In this document: positions 1 through 7,951 of the stretch, one piece after another
Layout: each line of letters starts with the position of its first letter
Numbering within the stretch: position 1 is the stretch's first letter
Assembly: GCA_029781855.1 (NCBI GenBank)
Contig: JAKOVX010000059.1
Location: forward strand, 1-64,000
Reading direction: 5' to 3'
DNA: 64,000 bases
Origin: Acidobacteriota bacterium
GTDB lineage: Bacteria; Acidobacteriota; Blastocatellia; Pyrinomonadales; Pyrinomonadaceae
Translations under genes and position numbers: made by a program
Notes under the pieces: generated by a model
The model's input: the letters and a program-made list of their open reading frames with translations, nothing else
Told to the model about the DNA's origin: nothing
The model's database searches: none

Positions 1-411
1 TCCGGGATAGGTCGTCGATTCGAGAATGATCAGCTGGCCGCGGCGGAGCGACTTCTGGATCTCGGCACCGGCGGTCAGGATGTACGACATGTCCGGGTCC
101 TTGGTCTTGCGGAGCGGCGTCGGGACGCAGATGATGATCGCGTCGCACGACCTTAGCCGGCTGAAGTCCGTCGTCGCCGTCAGTTTGCCATTCGCGACGC
201 ATTTCGCGACATTTTCGCTCGTGACGTCGACGATGTACGAGCGGCCGGCGTTGATTTCGTCAGCCTTTCGGCCGTCGACCTCAAATCCGATGGTCTCGTA
301 TCCTTTCAATGCAAATTCAACGATCAGCGGCAAGCCGACATAGCCGAGGCCGATGACGCCGATGCGGGCGCTGTTTTCCGTTATTAGTTTTTCAAGTTCG
401 TCTTTGATCAT
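1..411 (-). CDS. Nucleotide-sugar (UDP-GlcNAc/UDP-glucose type) dehydrogenase, N-terminal 137 residues
   Basis: Reading the minus strand from the ATG at 411 gives 137 codons open to the window edge, so the gene continues to the left. The N-terminus carries a Rossmann dinucleotide-binding motif (IGVIGLGYVGLPL, about residues 16-28), followed by the family-typical stretches GFEVDGRKADEINAG, CDAIIICVPTPL and ESTTYPG. These are hallmarks of the UDP-glucose/GDP-mannose dehydrogenase family, and the VPTPL...STTYPG pattern is closest to the WbpA-like UDP-N-acetylglucosamine 6-dehydrogenase branch. Such enzymes oxidise the sugar C6 to a uronic acid with two NAD+ and feed surface polysaccharide synthesis. 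The catalytic cysteine lies beyond the edge and cannot be seen. It lies about 34 kb from the exopolysaccharide locus on the other side of the accessory region. The family call is strong and the exact substrate is open. Confidence 0.85.
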   Translation of the reverse strand, partial: MIKDELEKLITENSARIGVIGLGYVGLPLIVEFALKGYETIGFEVDGRKADEINAGRSYIVDVTSENVAKCVANGKLTATTDFSRLRSCDAIIICVPTPLRKTKDPDMSYILTAGAEIQKSLRRGQLIILESTTYPG

Positions 412-633
412 TATTTTAAGAACATCCTCGCATTCTGATCGACAAAACGAGTGTCGATTTATCAAACTGGTGATACTTGAAGAATATACTCCCAAAACCG
501 GGGAGCTTTCAGCCTTTCGGCCGTCGCCGCGCCGGGTCCAGATCAGTCAAACGGATATGACGACGCCGATCCGTTTGCACCCGGCATCAAGCTGGCTGTC
601 AAAGAACTCTAGCGCGGCAATCTTAATTGTGTC

Positions 634-2376
634 TTACGGCAAGGCCTGCGGCTCATCGAATTCGCGGAGGAATTCGTCGAATGTGATACCGGTGAGTTGG
701 TAGCGATAGATCTGAAAAAGGGCGTGGTCGGAGAATGCCTCGAGCTCCGACGCCTCAACCGGAGCCCGTCGGGAAAACCACTCGATCGTGATGTTCGAAC
801 TCTCCAGTTCATCTTTCGCGGCGGATATCTGGTCGGAATAATATTGGTTTATCCAGGCGGCAGTTATATCGCCCGCCAAAACGACAAGTTTTTGCTCAGA
901 CTGGTCGTAGCCAAGTAAATGCAATCCGGCAAACCAGTTCTCGTAGAACACATCTCCGATCCGTTGTTTGAGGAGCTTCAAGATCCCCTGCCAGATCTTG
1001 TTGCCCGAGTCGTAGGTCCGTGCAAACATCCTGGGATCGAGAGGAGGCGCATTCTCGAGACAGAATTTCTCGTATCGGGAAAAGGCTTCCAGCAATTGAA
1101 CGTATTCCTGACGTTGAACTTCCCGCTCGGCCTTCTCGGCGTTCGCCCGCTTGTTCGTCTCCTCGAGTATTGACCGCCTTTCAAGGAATTCCGCGGGTAC
1201 AACAAAGTCTTCGTCTTTCAGGATCGTAAACAGGTAGCCCCGCTCATTTTTGACCTTCCCTGGTGACTCGCTAAAGACCGCGTCGCAGAAGGCGACGCGC
1301 AGCTTCACTTCGTCTTCAGAAAGTTCCAGAGCGATCTTACGGGCGCTCTTTCGGTCGATCTGTCTGGAGATCAACATCTCCATGACCCGCTCCTGGCTCT
1401 CGTCCATGGCCAGATCCGGCAACAGCCGCATGTTTGAATTACTTGGCGAGATGGTCGCCTCTTCATCGCTCGACCGACCGCCGCCGAGGACAAAGAACAG
1501 CTTCTGATCCCGGAAGAATTTGGGGCCATGCGTGATCGAAACGACATACCCCTTCCGTCGTGTTCCGGTCAGTTCCCACTTCTTAATGTATTCATATCTT
1601 CCGAGCTCGCTCATTGCCGGGGCCAACTTCTCAATGACCTTTGATTTGGCCGAGTATTGGGTGATACCAAGAAGCGCGCAGAATTGAGCATAGTTCTTGC
1701 GAAACACGCTTTGATTGCGGGAAGCATAGAGCCAGACCTGAAGATGGGGAACGAGCAGCTTGGCGGTCTGATTCTTCAATAAGCTATAGGTCACCAGATC
1801 TATCGGGACCACGGTTCTCAGGTTCTCGATCCCCCACTCGGAGAGCCAGACGTAGTTGCAATTCGCGATCGTTCCGTCATCCAGGAGATCGGATGATGAG
1901 ACCACCCGGTTAAAAACGCTGACCGCATCGGTTCCCTTTCGTGTTGAATCACTGGCTTCAAATCGAACCGTAGTGCTCTTCATACGGATGAGCCAGTCCT
2001 GCAGGTCACCGTATCGCTCCTTTGTCATGGTCAGCTGGGCGCGGTTCAGGAGTTCGTAATTTGTAAAGGTAACGGGGTTTGGGAACTGTCCGCTGCTGAA
2101 AGCGAATCTATCCTGGACGATGGACTGGAATGCGAGGTACATCGTCAGATCGCCGGTCGTTGGAAGGCCTATTTTCGTGGGAGCGAGTATCTCAACTTGG
2201 GACCGGACATTGTGGCTTTCCACCGTCGTCAGCTTAACGATCTTTTCCTGCTTTTTGGAAACCTTTATATTGGGGATACTAAAGAAGCCAATGCGGATCA
2301 GATTCTTTTCCAATCCGACAAAAACAGGATTGTTAGCGGCTTCGAGATTGCCCGTGTCCTGTAATATTAGCTTCAT
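634..2376 (-). CDS. Plasmid-type replication initiator protein with DnaA-domain-I-like C-terminus
   Basis: A 580-residue protein. The first 300 residues resemble the replication initiator protein A (RPA) family of plasmid initiators, for example GDLTMYLAFQSIV near residue 75, an LTYxELLxxxxL-like segment (FTNYELLNRAQLT), and the conserved YSLLKNQTAKLL and FRKNYAQFCALLGI blocks typical of the DNA-binding winged helices. A charged helical linker (about 350-450) follows. Residues about 465-540 (WQGILKLLKQRIGDVFYENWF ... AAWINQYY) read like DnaA domain I, which in DnaA contacts helicase and other initiation factors. Directly upstream lie an AT-rich stretch and six iterons, so it probably binds those repeats and opens its own origin. 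No partition genes are adjacent. The initiator family call is fairly sure. The DnaA-I assignment rests on pattern recognition. Confidence 0.8.
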   Translation of the reverse strand: MKLILQDTGNLEAANNPVFVGLEKNLIRIGFFSIPNIKVSKKQEKIVKLTTVESHNVRSQVEILAPTKIGLPTTGDLTMYLAFQSIVQDRFAFSSGQFPNPVTFTNYELLNRAQLTMTKERYGDLQDWLIRMKSTTVRFEASDSTRKGTDAVSVFNRVVSSSDLLDDGTIANCNYVWLSEWGIENLRTVVPIDLVTYSLLKNQTAKLLVPHLQVWLYASRNQSVFRKNYAQFCALLGITQYSAKSKVIEKLAPAMSELGRYEYIKKWELTGTRRKGYVVSITHGPKFFRDQKLFFVLGGGRSSDEEATISPSNSNMRLLPDLAMDESQERVMEMLISRQIDRKSARKIALELSEDEVKLRVAFCDAVFSESPGKVKNERGYLFTILKDEDFVVPAEFLERRSILEETNKRANAEKAEREVQRQEYVQLLEAFSRYEKFCLENAPPLDPRMFARTYDSGNKIWQGILKLLKQRIGDVFYENWFAGLHLLGYDQSEQKLVVLAGDITAAWINQYYSDQISAAKDELESSNITIEWFSRRAPVEASELEAFSDHALFQIYRYQLTGITFDEFLREFDEPQALP

Positions 2377-2490
2377 TTATGTCTCGTCGTTCACCACCTT
2401 AAATAGGTGCTTAATAAGAAGTAGATCTTTCTTCAGTTCTAAGAACTTTAAAGATAATCACACAAACCGCATCTCATTTACTAACAGGCA

Positions 2491-2647
2491 GTTACGGGTA
2501 CTTTTTTCCCCGTGACTACAACAAAGCTTCCCTGCGAATACAATAGTATTTCCCCGTAACTACAATGATCCCGAACGTACGACCTTCCCCGCGACTGCAA
2601 TGATTTCTTCCCTGCGACTACAATAGTGTTTCCCCGTAACTTCAATA
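2491..2647. repeat. Iteron array (six repeats) of a probable replication origin
   Basis: Six copies of a degenerate unit with core CCC(C/T)G(C/T)(G/A)A(C/A)T(A/T/G)CAA occur with their central G at 2512, 2534, 2556, 2591, 2614 and 2636. The spacings are 22, 22, 35, 23 and 22 bp, that is two groups of three repeats on the same helix face. A partial inverted unit (GTTACGGG) sits at 2491-2498. Between the array and the initiator ATG at 2376 is an AT-rich stretch (about 2395-2475), the expected place for a duplex-unwinding element. This is the classic iteron plus Rep layout of plasmids and chromids. Confidence 0.8.
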
Positions 2648-3851
2648 CCCAAGTGAGTGTGACCTTTCGATCGCCGGAGCTCCGATCTTCCAACCCGAAG
2701 CCGTCGCAAGCGAGAGGACGGGGCCGGCAAGTTCACGCCTATCGTCGGAATTTGACTTTCGTAATTGCTTTAGTAGAATAAACACAAATCCGCCCGGTTC
2801 ACCGAAATCTCGGCAATTGATCTAGGGTCTGGATGGTTACAATCAAAAGCCCGCTGAATTACCTGATGACTGCCGCCAAGCTTTTCATCGGGTTTTTGGC
2901 TTTTGGGGATAAGTATCCCTCTACTGCTCGTATAAATCTAAATCAAAAGCGAATTTTTGTAAAACATATAGTGCTCACTTTCTTGTCGAGCGGCACATGT
3001 GGTATCTAAGGGCGCCGTTTTGATCACAGCCTTCCGTCTGCCGGATCCCCTGCGCTGTCCAGTCCGGCTGGTAAAGTGCCCCATATCCGGAACAGGCCTC
3101 AGGATTCAACACTCAATACGTTAAGCTTATTGCTGTCAGCTACTTACATCGGTTACTCTCAGGTCGATTGTTAGGTGGACTTGGGCCGGCAAATGAGATT
3201 CTACGGCGCCTTAAGCATTAACCTCGCAGGGATGATTTAACTTCAAGTGATTATTTAGGTATGCCGGTAGATCATATAGTAAGTCGTTTATATAGAGCAG
3301 ATCGGAGAGGTATTCAAGTATTACTTTAAGTTACCGTGTGGCCCGGCAAATGAGCGAGTTTTCCACAGCCCGATCTCCGGGTGTGACCATCAGGTTAAGC
3401 AGACGCCGCATCCCGACCGGCCATTACTAATGATCGGTATCGGTCGCGGGGCGGTCGCCCGGGCATGCGAGAGCTGCCTTCCCTTCTGGTCGTTAGGAAC
3501 AGATCCTCGGACTTTCGACGTGGTGCTTAGAAACAGGAGCTAACAAATGGGATGATACTAAAATAGCGGATTGGGAAGGTCGGCTTTGATCTCAGTCCCG
3601 GGTCGGAAAGCTTGAAAGGCATGGATCTTGCCGCTTTCTGCGTCTGATAACGTGAGGCGTGAGGGCGCTCAAAGGAGGTCGTGTTAGGCACGGATTTGGT
3701 TTTGGAGGCAATGAGGCATTTCGTTATCAGACGCAAGGCTCATTCCAAACAGACAGACGACCGAGACCGAACGACTTGTTAAGTAGAGCGGTGGTTTATG
3801 GAAGTGGAAAGTCGTTGGGAATCATTTATTCCCTGGTTGGAAAATATGATC
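2648..3851. other. Long non-coding stretch beside the iterons
   Basis: No convincing protein gene is visible here over about 1.2 kb. Visible items are a 12-bp direct repeat CCGGCAAATGAG at 3186-3197 and 3343-3354, one match to the DnaA-box consensus TTWTNCACA at 3359-3367, and the inverted repeat at 3639-3735 listed separately. It may belong to the replication region or be decayed DNA. Confidence 0.5.
3639..3735. repeat. Perfect 14-bp inverted repeat around a 69-bp spacer
   Basis: TGCGTCTGATAACG at 3639-3652 is exactly repeated in reverse complement at 3722-3735. A short inner stem (CGTG/CACG) can form near 3680-3692. The arms do not match the attC consensus (RYYYAAC/GTTRRRY), there is no transposase nearby, and there is no T-run, so neither a cassette site nor a simple terminator is indicated. 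It could be a tiny non-autonomous element, a regulatory hairpin or a recombinase site. Confidence 0.5.
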
Positions 3852-4901
3852 TTAAGATAAACTGTACCAGGCCCCTCTTCCCTTTCCGTGCGAACGAATA
3901 TGTCCGGCAACTACCAAATGGCGAAGGTGGACTTTCAATGTGTTTCGGTTAGTGCTCAATAGATTTGCCATCTCCGAGATGGAGAGTCGCGGATGAGCCT
4001 GAAGTAACTCAACTACCCTCAATGAAAGTGTGGGGAGATTCGTGTCCTGGCGGACTTCGAGATCGTTGATCTTGGCCGCCAGATTTGCTTTTTGCTTTTT
4101 TAGACAGTGAAGAAAAAACCGGACCCAGGGTTCCCAATCAGGGGTTTCCGTTGTCAGCGATTTTTGCGTGCGTCGGAGCGCTTTGTAATATAGATCCTTG
4201 TTTTCCTCGATCACGCTCTCTAACGAAGCGTACGGAACATAAGCATAATTGGCTCGCAAAAGCAGAAGGGTAGTGAGAATCCTGGATAATCGACCGTTGC
4301 CATCCTGAAAGGGGTGGATGGCCAGGAAGATCAGAATAAATACTGCAACTATCAGTAGGGGATGAAGACTCTCCTCGTCGATCGCCTTGTTTGTCCAACG
4401 GACGAGGTCTTCCATTGCATGAGGCGTATCAAATGGTGTCGCGGTCTCAAATACTACTCCGATCTCTTTGCCATTCTGATCAAATGCAACGACATGATTC
4501 GGCAGCTTTTTGTAGCTACCTCGGTGACGCTCGTCCTTTTGGCTGTGCCTTAGGAGTATCTGGTGAAGCTGTCGGATATGATTTTCCGTAACACGCAGAT
4601 CTGCGTATGCCTGGAACACGGTATCCATCGCTTCAGCGTAGCCGCCCACTTCCTGTTCGTCGCGTGACTCGAATTTGGAAAGGGTTAAGTTCGAAAGCAG
4701 CCCTTCAACTTCCCGGTCCGTGAGAGACGAGCCCTCGATACGAGTTGAGGACCCGATACTCTCTATCGAGGCCACCTTTCGAAGTTGGTCAAGCCTCTCC
4801 GGCGAGACATTCTTTAATGCTTCCCATTTTCCTTTGAACTCATCGATCTCGGCGATCAGCCTGAGCAGGTCTTGAGTAATGATGATTGACGGTTCTCGCA
4901 T
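3852..4901 (-). CDS. Fic-domain protein (AMPylase family) with C-terminal winged helix
   Basis: A 349-residue Fic/DOC family protein. The active-site motif HPFQDGNGRLSR (about residues 190-201) is intact, with catalytic His and the GNGR anion-binding loop. An N-terminal SSTRIEG segment (about 52-58) matches the (S/T)xxxE(G/N) inhibitory helix of class II, self-inhibited Fic proteins. The last 70 residues (LSISEMANLLSTNRNTLKVHLRHLV) form a helix-turn-helix. Family members transfer AMP or other nucleotide groups to hydroxyl side chains of target proteins. With an HTH on the same chain it may also bind its own promoter, where three 10-bp repeats lie over the -10 region. It is monocistronic, with no separate antitoxin gene alongside. 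Confidence 0.9.
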   Translation of the reverse strand: MREPSIIITQDLLRLIAEIDEFKGKWEALKNVSPERLDQLRKVASIESIGSSTRIEGSSLTDREVEGLLSNLTLSKFESRDEQEVGGYAEAMDTVFQAYADLRVTENHIRQLHQILLRHSQKDERHRGSYKKLPNHVVAFDQNGKEIGVVFETATPFDTPHAMEDLVRWTNKAIDEESLHPLLIVAVFILIFLAIHPFQDGNGRLSRILTTLLLLRANYAYVPYASLESVIEENKDLYYKALRRTQKSLTTETPDWEPWVRFFLHCLKKQKANLAAKINDLEVRQDTNLPTLSLRVVELLQAHPRLSISEMANLLSTNRNTLKVHLRHLVVAGHIRSHGKGRGAWYSLS

Positions 4902-4924
4902 GATCGGGATCCTATTTCGGTCTC

Positions 4925-4954
4925 ATACCCGATTATACCCAATTATACCCAATT
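4925..4954 (-). promoter_or_regulatory. Tandem 10-bp repeats over the fic promoter
   Basis: On the minus strand the unit AATTGGGTAT is repeated three times in tandem (the last as AATCGGGTAT), ending about 24 bp before the fic ATG. The repeats create two overlapping TATAAT -10 sequences. A period of one helical turn suggests cooperative binding of a regulator, most simply the Fic protein's own C-terminal HTH. This is inference. Confidence 0.5.
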
Positions 4955-5014
4955 CTGAGATTCGGCAGGGCGGAGGCGAGATCGGGGTTCTGTTCCACTC
5001 ATAAATGGATCCCT

Positions 5015-5698
5015 TTAAGTTACATCCGGTTGGGGTATCGATCTTTGGTTGGTGGAACCACGGTACTCCCCGGCCCTTTTCCCGAATTCCCTGATGTACG
5101 GGCCGTCGATCAGAAGATCGGTCATTTTTAATATATTTTCGATCCTCTTATCCTTCTTGTTGAGAAGTGTGTCGAGCGTGTAGCCGGTGTAAACGACAAT
5201 ATTAATATCCAGATCCTTCAATCTGGTGACCAATTCAGCAATTGCCGCCGGTTGGTCAAACGGTTCCCCGCCGAGGATCGTTACGCCGTCATGGTCTGCC
5301 CGATTGGCTAATATTTCGGCTATTATTTCAACGACCTCGGTGGACTTTCCGTTTGCTGCCTCGTGGGTTTCAGGAACATAGCAACCCGGACAACGGATCG
5401 AGCAACCCGCTACTTGTACAACGCTCCGCCGTCCGGGACCGTCGACCGTCGAGTAATGGTAAAGGCGGAAGAGATCAATAAAGGTGGTGCTCCCAGATCG
5501 TACACTTCCCTCTTGGCCTAAATCGCTCGGAATTGGTTCAGCCGGTGAACCGGACGTAGCCGGTCGAGCGCAATTGACCGTTATAGGTTCGCCCAGTTCC
5601 TTTCTCAATTCCCGAAGGATATTGGGAGTCGCCATTGAAAATTCGACAGTTGCCCGCCCCGAATCCGGTTCAAGTACGAATACGATCTCATTTTTCAT
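5015..5698 (-). CDS. Radical-SAM activating enzyme-like protein (NrdG/PflA type)
   Basis: A 227-residue protein. The core from residue about 75 has STVDGPGRRSVVQVAGCSIRCPGC, with a CxxxCxxC motif for a 4Fe-4S cluster and S-adenosylmethionine. It is followed by the GGEPF motif (about 145) and LLIDGPYI near the C-terminus, as in glycyl-radical activases such as NrdG. The first 70 residues are an extra domain unlike NrdG. No anaerobic ribonucleotide reductase or other glycyl-radical enzyme is present nearby. It is the last gene of a six-gene operon and overlaps the DUF2997 gene upstream by 11 nt, so its substrate is more likely a partner in this operon than NrdD. The radical-SAM call is secure and the role is unknown. 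Confidence 0.85.
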   Translation of the reverse strand: MKNEIVFVLEPDSGRATVEFSMATPNILRELRKELGEPITVNCARPATSGSPAEPIPSDLGQEGSVRSGSTTFIDLFRLYHYSTVDGPGRRSVVQVAGCSIRCPGCYVPETHEAANGKSTEVVEIIAEILANRADHDGVTILGGEPFDQPAAIAELVTRLKDLDINIVVYTGYTLDTLLNKKDKRIENILKMTDLLIDGPYIREFGKRAGEYRGSTNQRSIPQPDVT

Positions 5699-5885
5699 CG
5701 CCTTTTATTTGACGCTTTTTATGCGCAACTGCAAAGAAATCCCGTGTCTTCCGGTCGACCGACGGGTCTCCGAGAAGTATCTTCAGTTGCCTGGCGGCTT
5801 TCTCGCAAGCCGGGCCGCGGACACCTCTTATTTCGGTATTACAGGTTCCGGTTTGCGTATCAATAGTGAATTCAATTTCCGGCAT
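5688..5885 (-). CDS. DUF2997 family small protein
   Basis: A 65-residue protein with the pattern IEFTIDTQTGTCNTEIRGVRGPACEKAARQLKILLG, which matches the DUF2997 family: a two-strand start, a conserved GxxGPxC centre and a helix. Its function is not known. It starts 14 nt after the DUF1257 gene and overlaps the radical-SAM gene by 11 nt, so the three are translationally coupled. DUF2997 and DUF1257 are commonly neighbours in cyanobacteria and phages. The conserved Cys in GPAC and its coupling to a radical-SAM enzyme make it a candidate substrate or carrier, which is speculation. Confidence 0.7.
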   Translation of the reverse strand: MPEIEFTIDTQTGTCNTEIRGVRGPACEKAARQLKILLGDPSVDRKTRDFFAVAHKKRQIKGDEK

Positions 5886-5899
5886 ATATTTCGGTCCTC

Positions 5900-6298
5900 T
5901 CAGAATCTCACGCGAATCTTGATGGTCTTACCGACCTGCTCGCGATGCAGCTTTCCACTAAGCGATCTTGCCATCTTGACGGCGGCCGCCTGATGATACT
6001 CGGTTTGCAGCCGCCTGATAAAATCCTTTCCAAGCGAATATGACAGGTCGAGATCATCAATTATGGGTACATAGCCCCGCGTCGTTCGTTGAAATCCGAC
6101 GTCCCCGAGAAGCTGACGGTCGCCGGCTTCGTTTCTCCGGATGACAATGTCCGCCGTACGAGCGTCTTGCTTGTCCCATCCTTCGAGGGGCAAGTCTTTG
6201 CCTTCAGTTATCTTTGCGAAACCAAACGATCCCAGAGCATCGACCAACAGATCGCGGCTCGCAAAGGCATCGGAATCGAAAATCATGTATTTACTCAT
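5900..6298 (-). CDS. DUF1257 (Ycf35-like) protein
   Basis: A 132-residue protein from the ATG at 6298. An in-frame ATG nine codons upstream (6325) lies inside the preceding gene and is less likely. The sequence has the DUF1257/Ycf35 layout: an N-terminal SDAFASRDLLVDALGSFGF helix, a central DIVIRRNEAGDRQLLGDVGF sheet, and C-terminal FIRRLQTEYHQAAAVKMARSLSGKL. Ycf35 is a conserved plastid and cyanobacterial protein of unknown biochemical role. The gene starts 10 nt after the AAA gene. Plastid ycf35 and ycf46 (the AAA relative) are also both conserved, so the pairing seen here is probably functional. Confidence 0.75.
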   Translation of the reverse strand: MSKYMIFDSDAFASRDLLVDALGSFGFAKITEGKDLPLEGWDKQDARTADIVIRRNEAGDRQLLGDVGFQRTTRGYVPIIDDLDLSYSLGKDFIRRLQTEYHQAAAVKMARSLSGKLHREQVGKTIKIRVRF

Positions 6299-6308
6299 AT
6301 GTTTGTTC

Positions 6309-7928
6309 TTAAAGTTCGTAGGCACGCTTACCGGTCAAAACAAGAGGTCCGGCCGATGGATTTGGGATCTCAGCTCCCTTGATGTTGTTTCGGGCCCATT
6401 TTCGGATCTCCTCGATCTTCTCGCTCATCATATGAGCGGTCGGTGTGATCGAGCCGATCGCCTTTAGTATGTCCCTGGTCTCGGCGGCACGGTCGCCGTC
6501 GATAAATGCTTCAAGGACGCCGTCTTTTACCGCACCCTCTATCTCAGCGCCGGAAAAATCATTGCTCCGCTCCACCAGTTTGTCGAGGTCGAATTGTTCC
6601 GGATCGAGTTCCCGCTTGGCGAGATGGACCCTGAATATTTCGAGCCGGTCCTCGGCGAGCGGGAGGTCGACGAAATGTATGTACGAGAATCGTCCGATGC
6701 GGAATTGCTCTGATTCGAGCTCTCGGACGTCGTTTGCGGTCGCGAACACAAGTACATCGCGGTTTTCCTGCATCCAATTGAGCAGATATGAGATAGTTCT
6801 GGCGGTCTCTCCACCGTCGGTCTTGTTTGACGATCTCATCCCGGAAACGGCCTTTTCGAATTCGCTGATCCCGAGGATCCCTTTGATCGTTCCGGCGATC
6901 GACAATGCCCGTTTGATCGACATCGCCGAGGATCCGATCACACCACCGCCTTCACCCATGATCGAACCGAAATCGAGATCGAGAAGCGCCCGGTTGGTAA
7001 TGCTCGATGCCACTCGTTTGCAGAGATCTTTGCCGCAACCCGGCAGCCCGACAAGCAGGATCCCTTTGCACGGCTCGACATGCCGGGCCCTCGCCTTTGG
7101 GCTGAATGTGTAGGCGGCCCGCTCAAGTATCGCCCGGAGCGATGCGTAGCCGCCGAGATTGCTCGCCGGTTCGGGGTGAACGTAGGTCAGTGAACCGCTT
7201 CCGCGGATAACGTTCTTCTTTTCCTCGAGGATTACACTGATCGATTCCGAGTTGAGGCCTTTGCAGCTGATGACCGCCTTGGCGATCACATTGCTTATCT
7301 CGCCGGCTGTCAGGCCGAGAAGTGCCTGCTGAAGGGCAATTTGCGTCTCGGGTTTGAGGTCGACCTGAAGACCGCTCGAACGAAGGTTGTCGAGTTGGTT
7401 GTTTATCGAAGACTCGATCTCCCTTTCCTTTGGAAGTTCGAGTTCGATCTGCGTCAACTCCTTTTCGAGCGTCTTCAGGTCGGGAAAGTTCGGGCCGACA
7501 AAGAGGATCGTAGCCTTGGTCGATTTGAGCCTCCAGGCAATCTCCCTCAGACGCCGAACGAGCACCGCGTCTTCCTGGCCGTAGGGTGAAATATACGGAG
7601 CATAGTCGCACATCAGGAAGATGCCCGTTCTTTGCTCACTAATAAAGGAAAGGACACTCTCGGGATCATCGGTGTCAGGAACCGCCGCGGGCTCAGGCAA
7701 CAGGCCTTCCTGCGGGTCGGCGACCTTGCTCAAACCTGCCGGACGACTCCAGAAGTAAAGCGGCTTTTCCTTGTGACGGTCGGTCATGACCAGGTCGACC
7801 AACGCGTCACGGACCCGGTCTTCCTCGTACGTGTTGATCGCGATCAGCGGATAGCGGGCGCGGATCCTGACATCAAGTTCTATCAGGAATTTTGCCAAGC
7901 TGCGATCCGTTTCTTCATTTTCGGCCAT
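6309..7928 (-). CDS. Ycf46-like AAA family protein with altered Walker motifs
   Basis: A 539-residue protein. The N-terminal 250 residues form a Ycf46-type domain (RYPLIAINTYEEDRV, later ILFVGPNF). The AAA module at about 260-480 contains a Walker A-like GLPGCGKD, in which the usual Ser/Thr after Lys is Asp. The Walker B-like segment ILGISEFEKA has Ser where the Mg-binding Asp of IDE is expected. Sensor-1 ATAND and the RIGRF arginine-finger region are kept. It may therefore bind nucleotide without normal hydrolysis, or serve as a scaffold. It sits 23 nt after the WGR-like gene and 10 nt before DUF1257. The family is sure. The loss of activity is inferred from two residues. Confidence 0.8.
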   Translation of the reverse strand: MAENEETDRSLAKFLIELDVRIRARYPLIAINTYEEDRVRDALVDLVMTDRHKEKPLYFWSRPAGLSKVADPQEGLLPEPAAVPDTDDPESVLSFISEQRTGIFLMCDYAPYISPYGQEDAVLVRRLREIAWRLKSTKATILFVGPNFPDLKTLEKELTQIELELPKEREIESSINNQLDNLRSSGLQVDLKPETQIALQQALLGLTAGEISNVIAKAVISCKGLNSESISVILEEKKNVIRGSGSLTYVHPEPASNLGGYASLRAILERAAYTFSPKARARHVEPCKGILLVGLPGCGKDLCKRVASSITNRALLDLDFGSIMGEGGGVIGSSAMSIKRALSIAGTIKGILGISEFEKAVSGMRSSNKTDGGETARTISYLLNWMQENRDVLVFATANDVRELESEQFRIGRFSYIHFVDLPLAEDRLEIFRVHLAKRELDPEQFDLDKLVERSNDFSGAEIEGAVKDGVLEAFIDGDRAAETRDILKAIGSITPTAHMMSEKIEEIRKWARNNIKGAEIPNPSAGPLVLTGKRAYEL

Positions 7929-7951
7929 ATGATACCTATTTATTTCGCCGG

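Noticed and set aside
26-343. A 105-residue plus-strand open frame at the left edge
   Set aside because: It is the shadow of the minus-strand nucleotide-sugar dehydrogenase, whose Rossmann motif and conserved blocks are clear.
2508-2647. CRISPR array
   Set aside because: The repeats are degenerate and the spacing of 22 bp leaves almost no spacer; they fit iterons beside a rep gene, and no cas genes are present.
3639-3735. Integron attC cassette site
   Set aside because: The arms lack the RYYYAAC/GTTRRRY boxes, and no integron integrase or cassette row is present.
3659-3952. A 97-residue plus-strand open frame
   Set aside because: It starts inside the inverted-repeat region and overlaps the end of the Fic gene; composition is not protein-like.
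5015-5698. Ordinary anaerobic ribonucleotide reductase activase (NrdG)
   Set aside because: No nrdD nearby, an extra 70-residue N-terminal domain, and firm coupling to DUF2997/DUF1257 argue for a different substrate.
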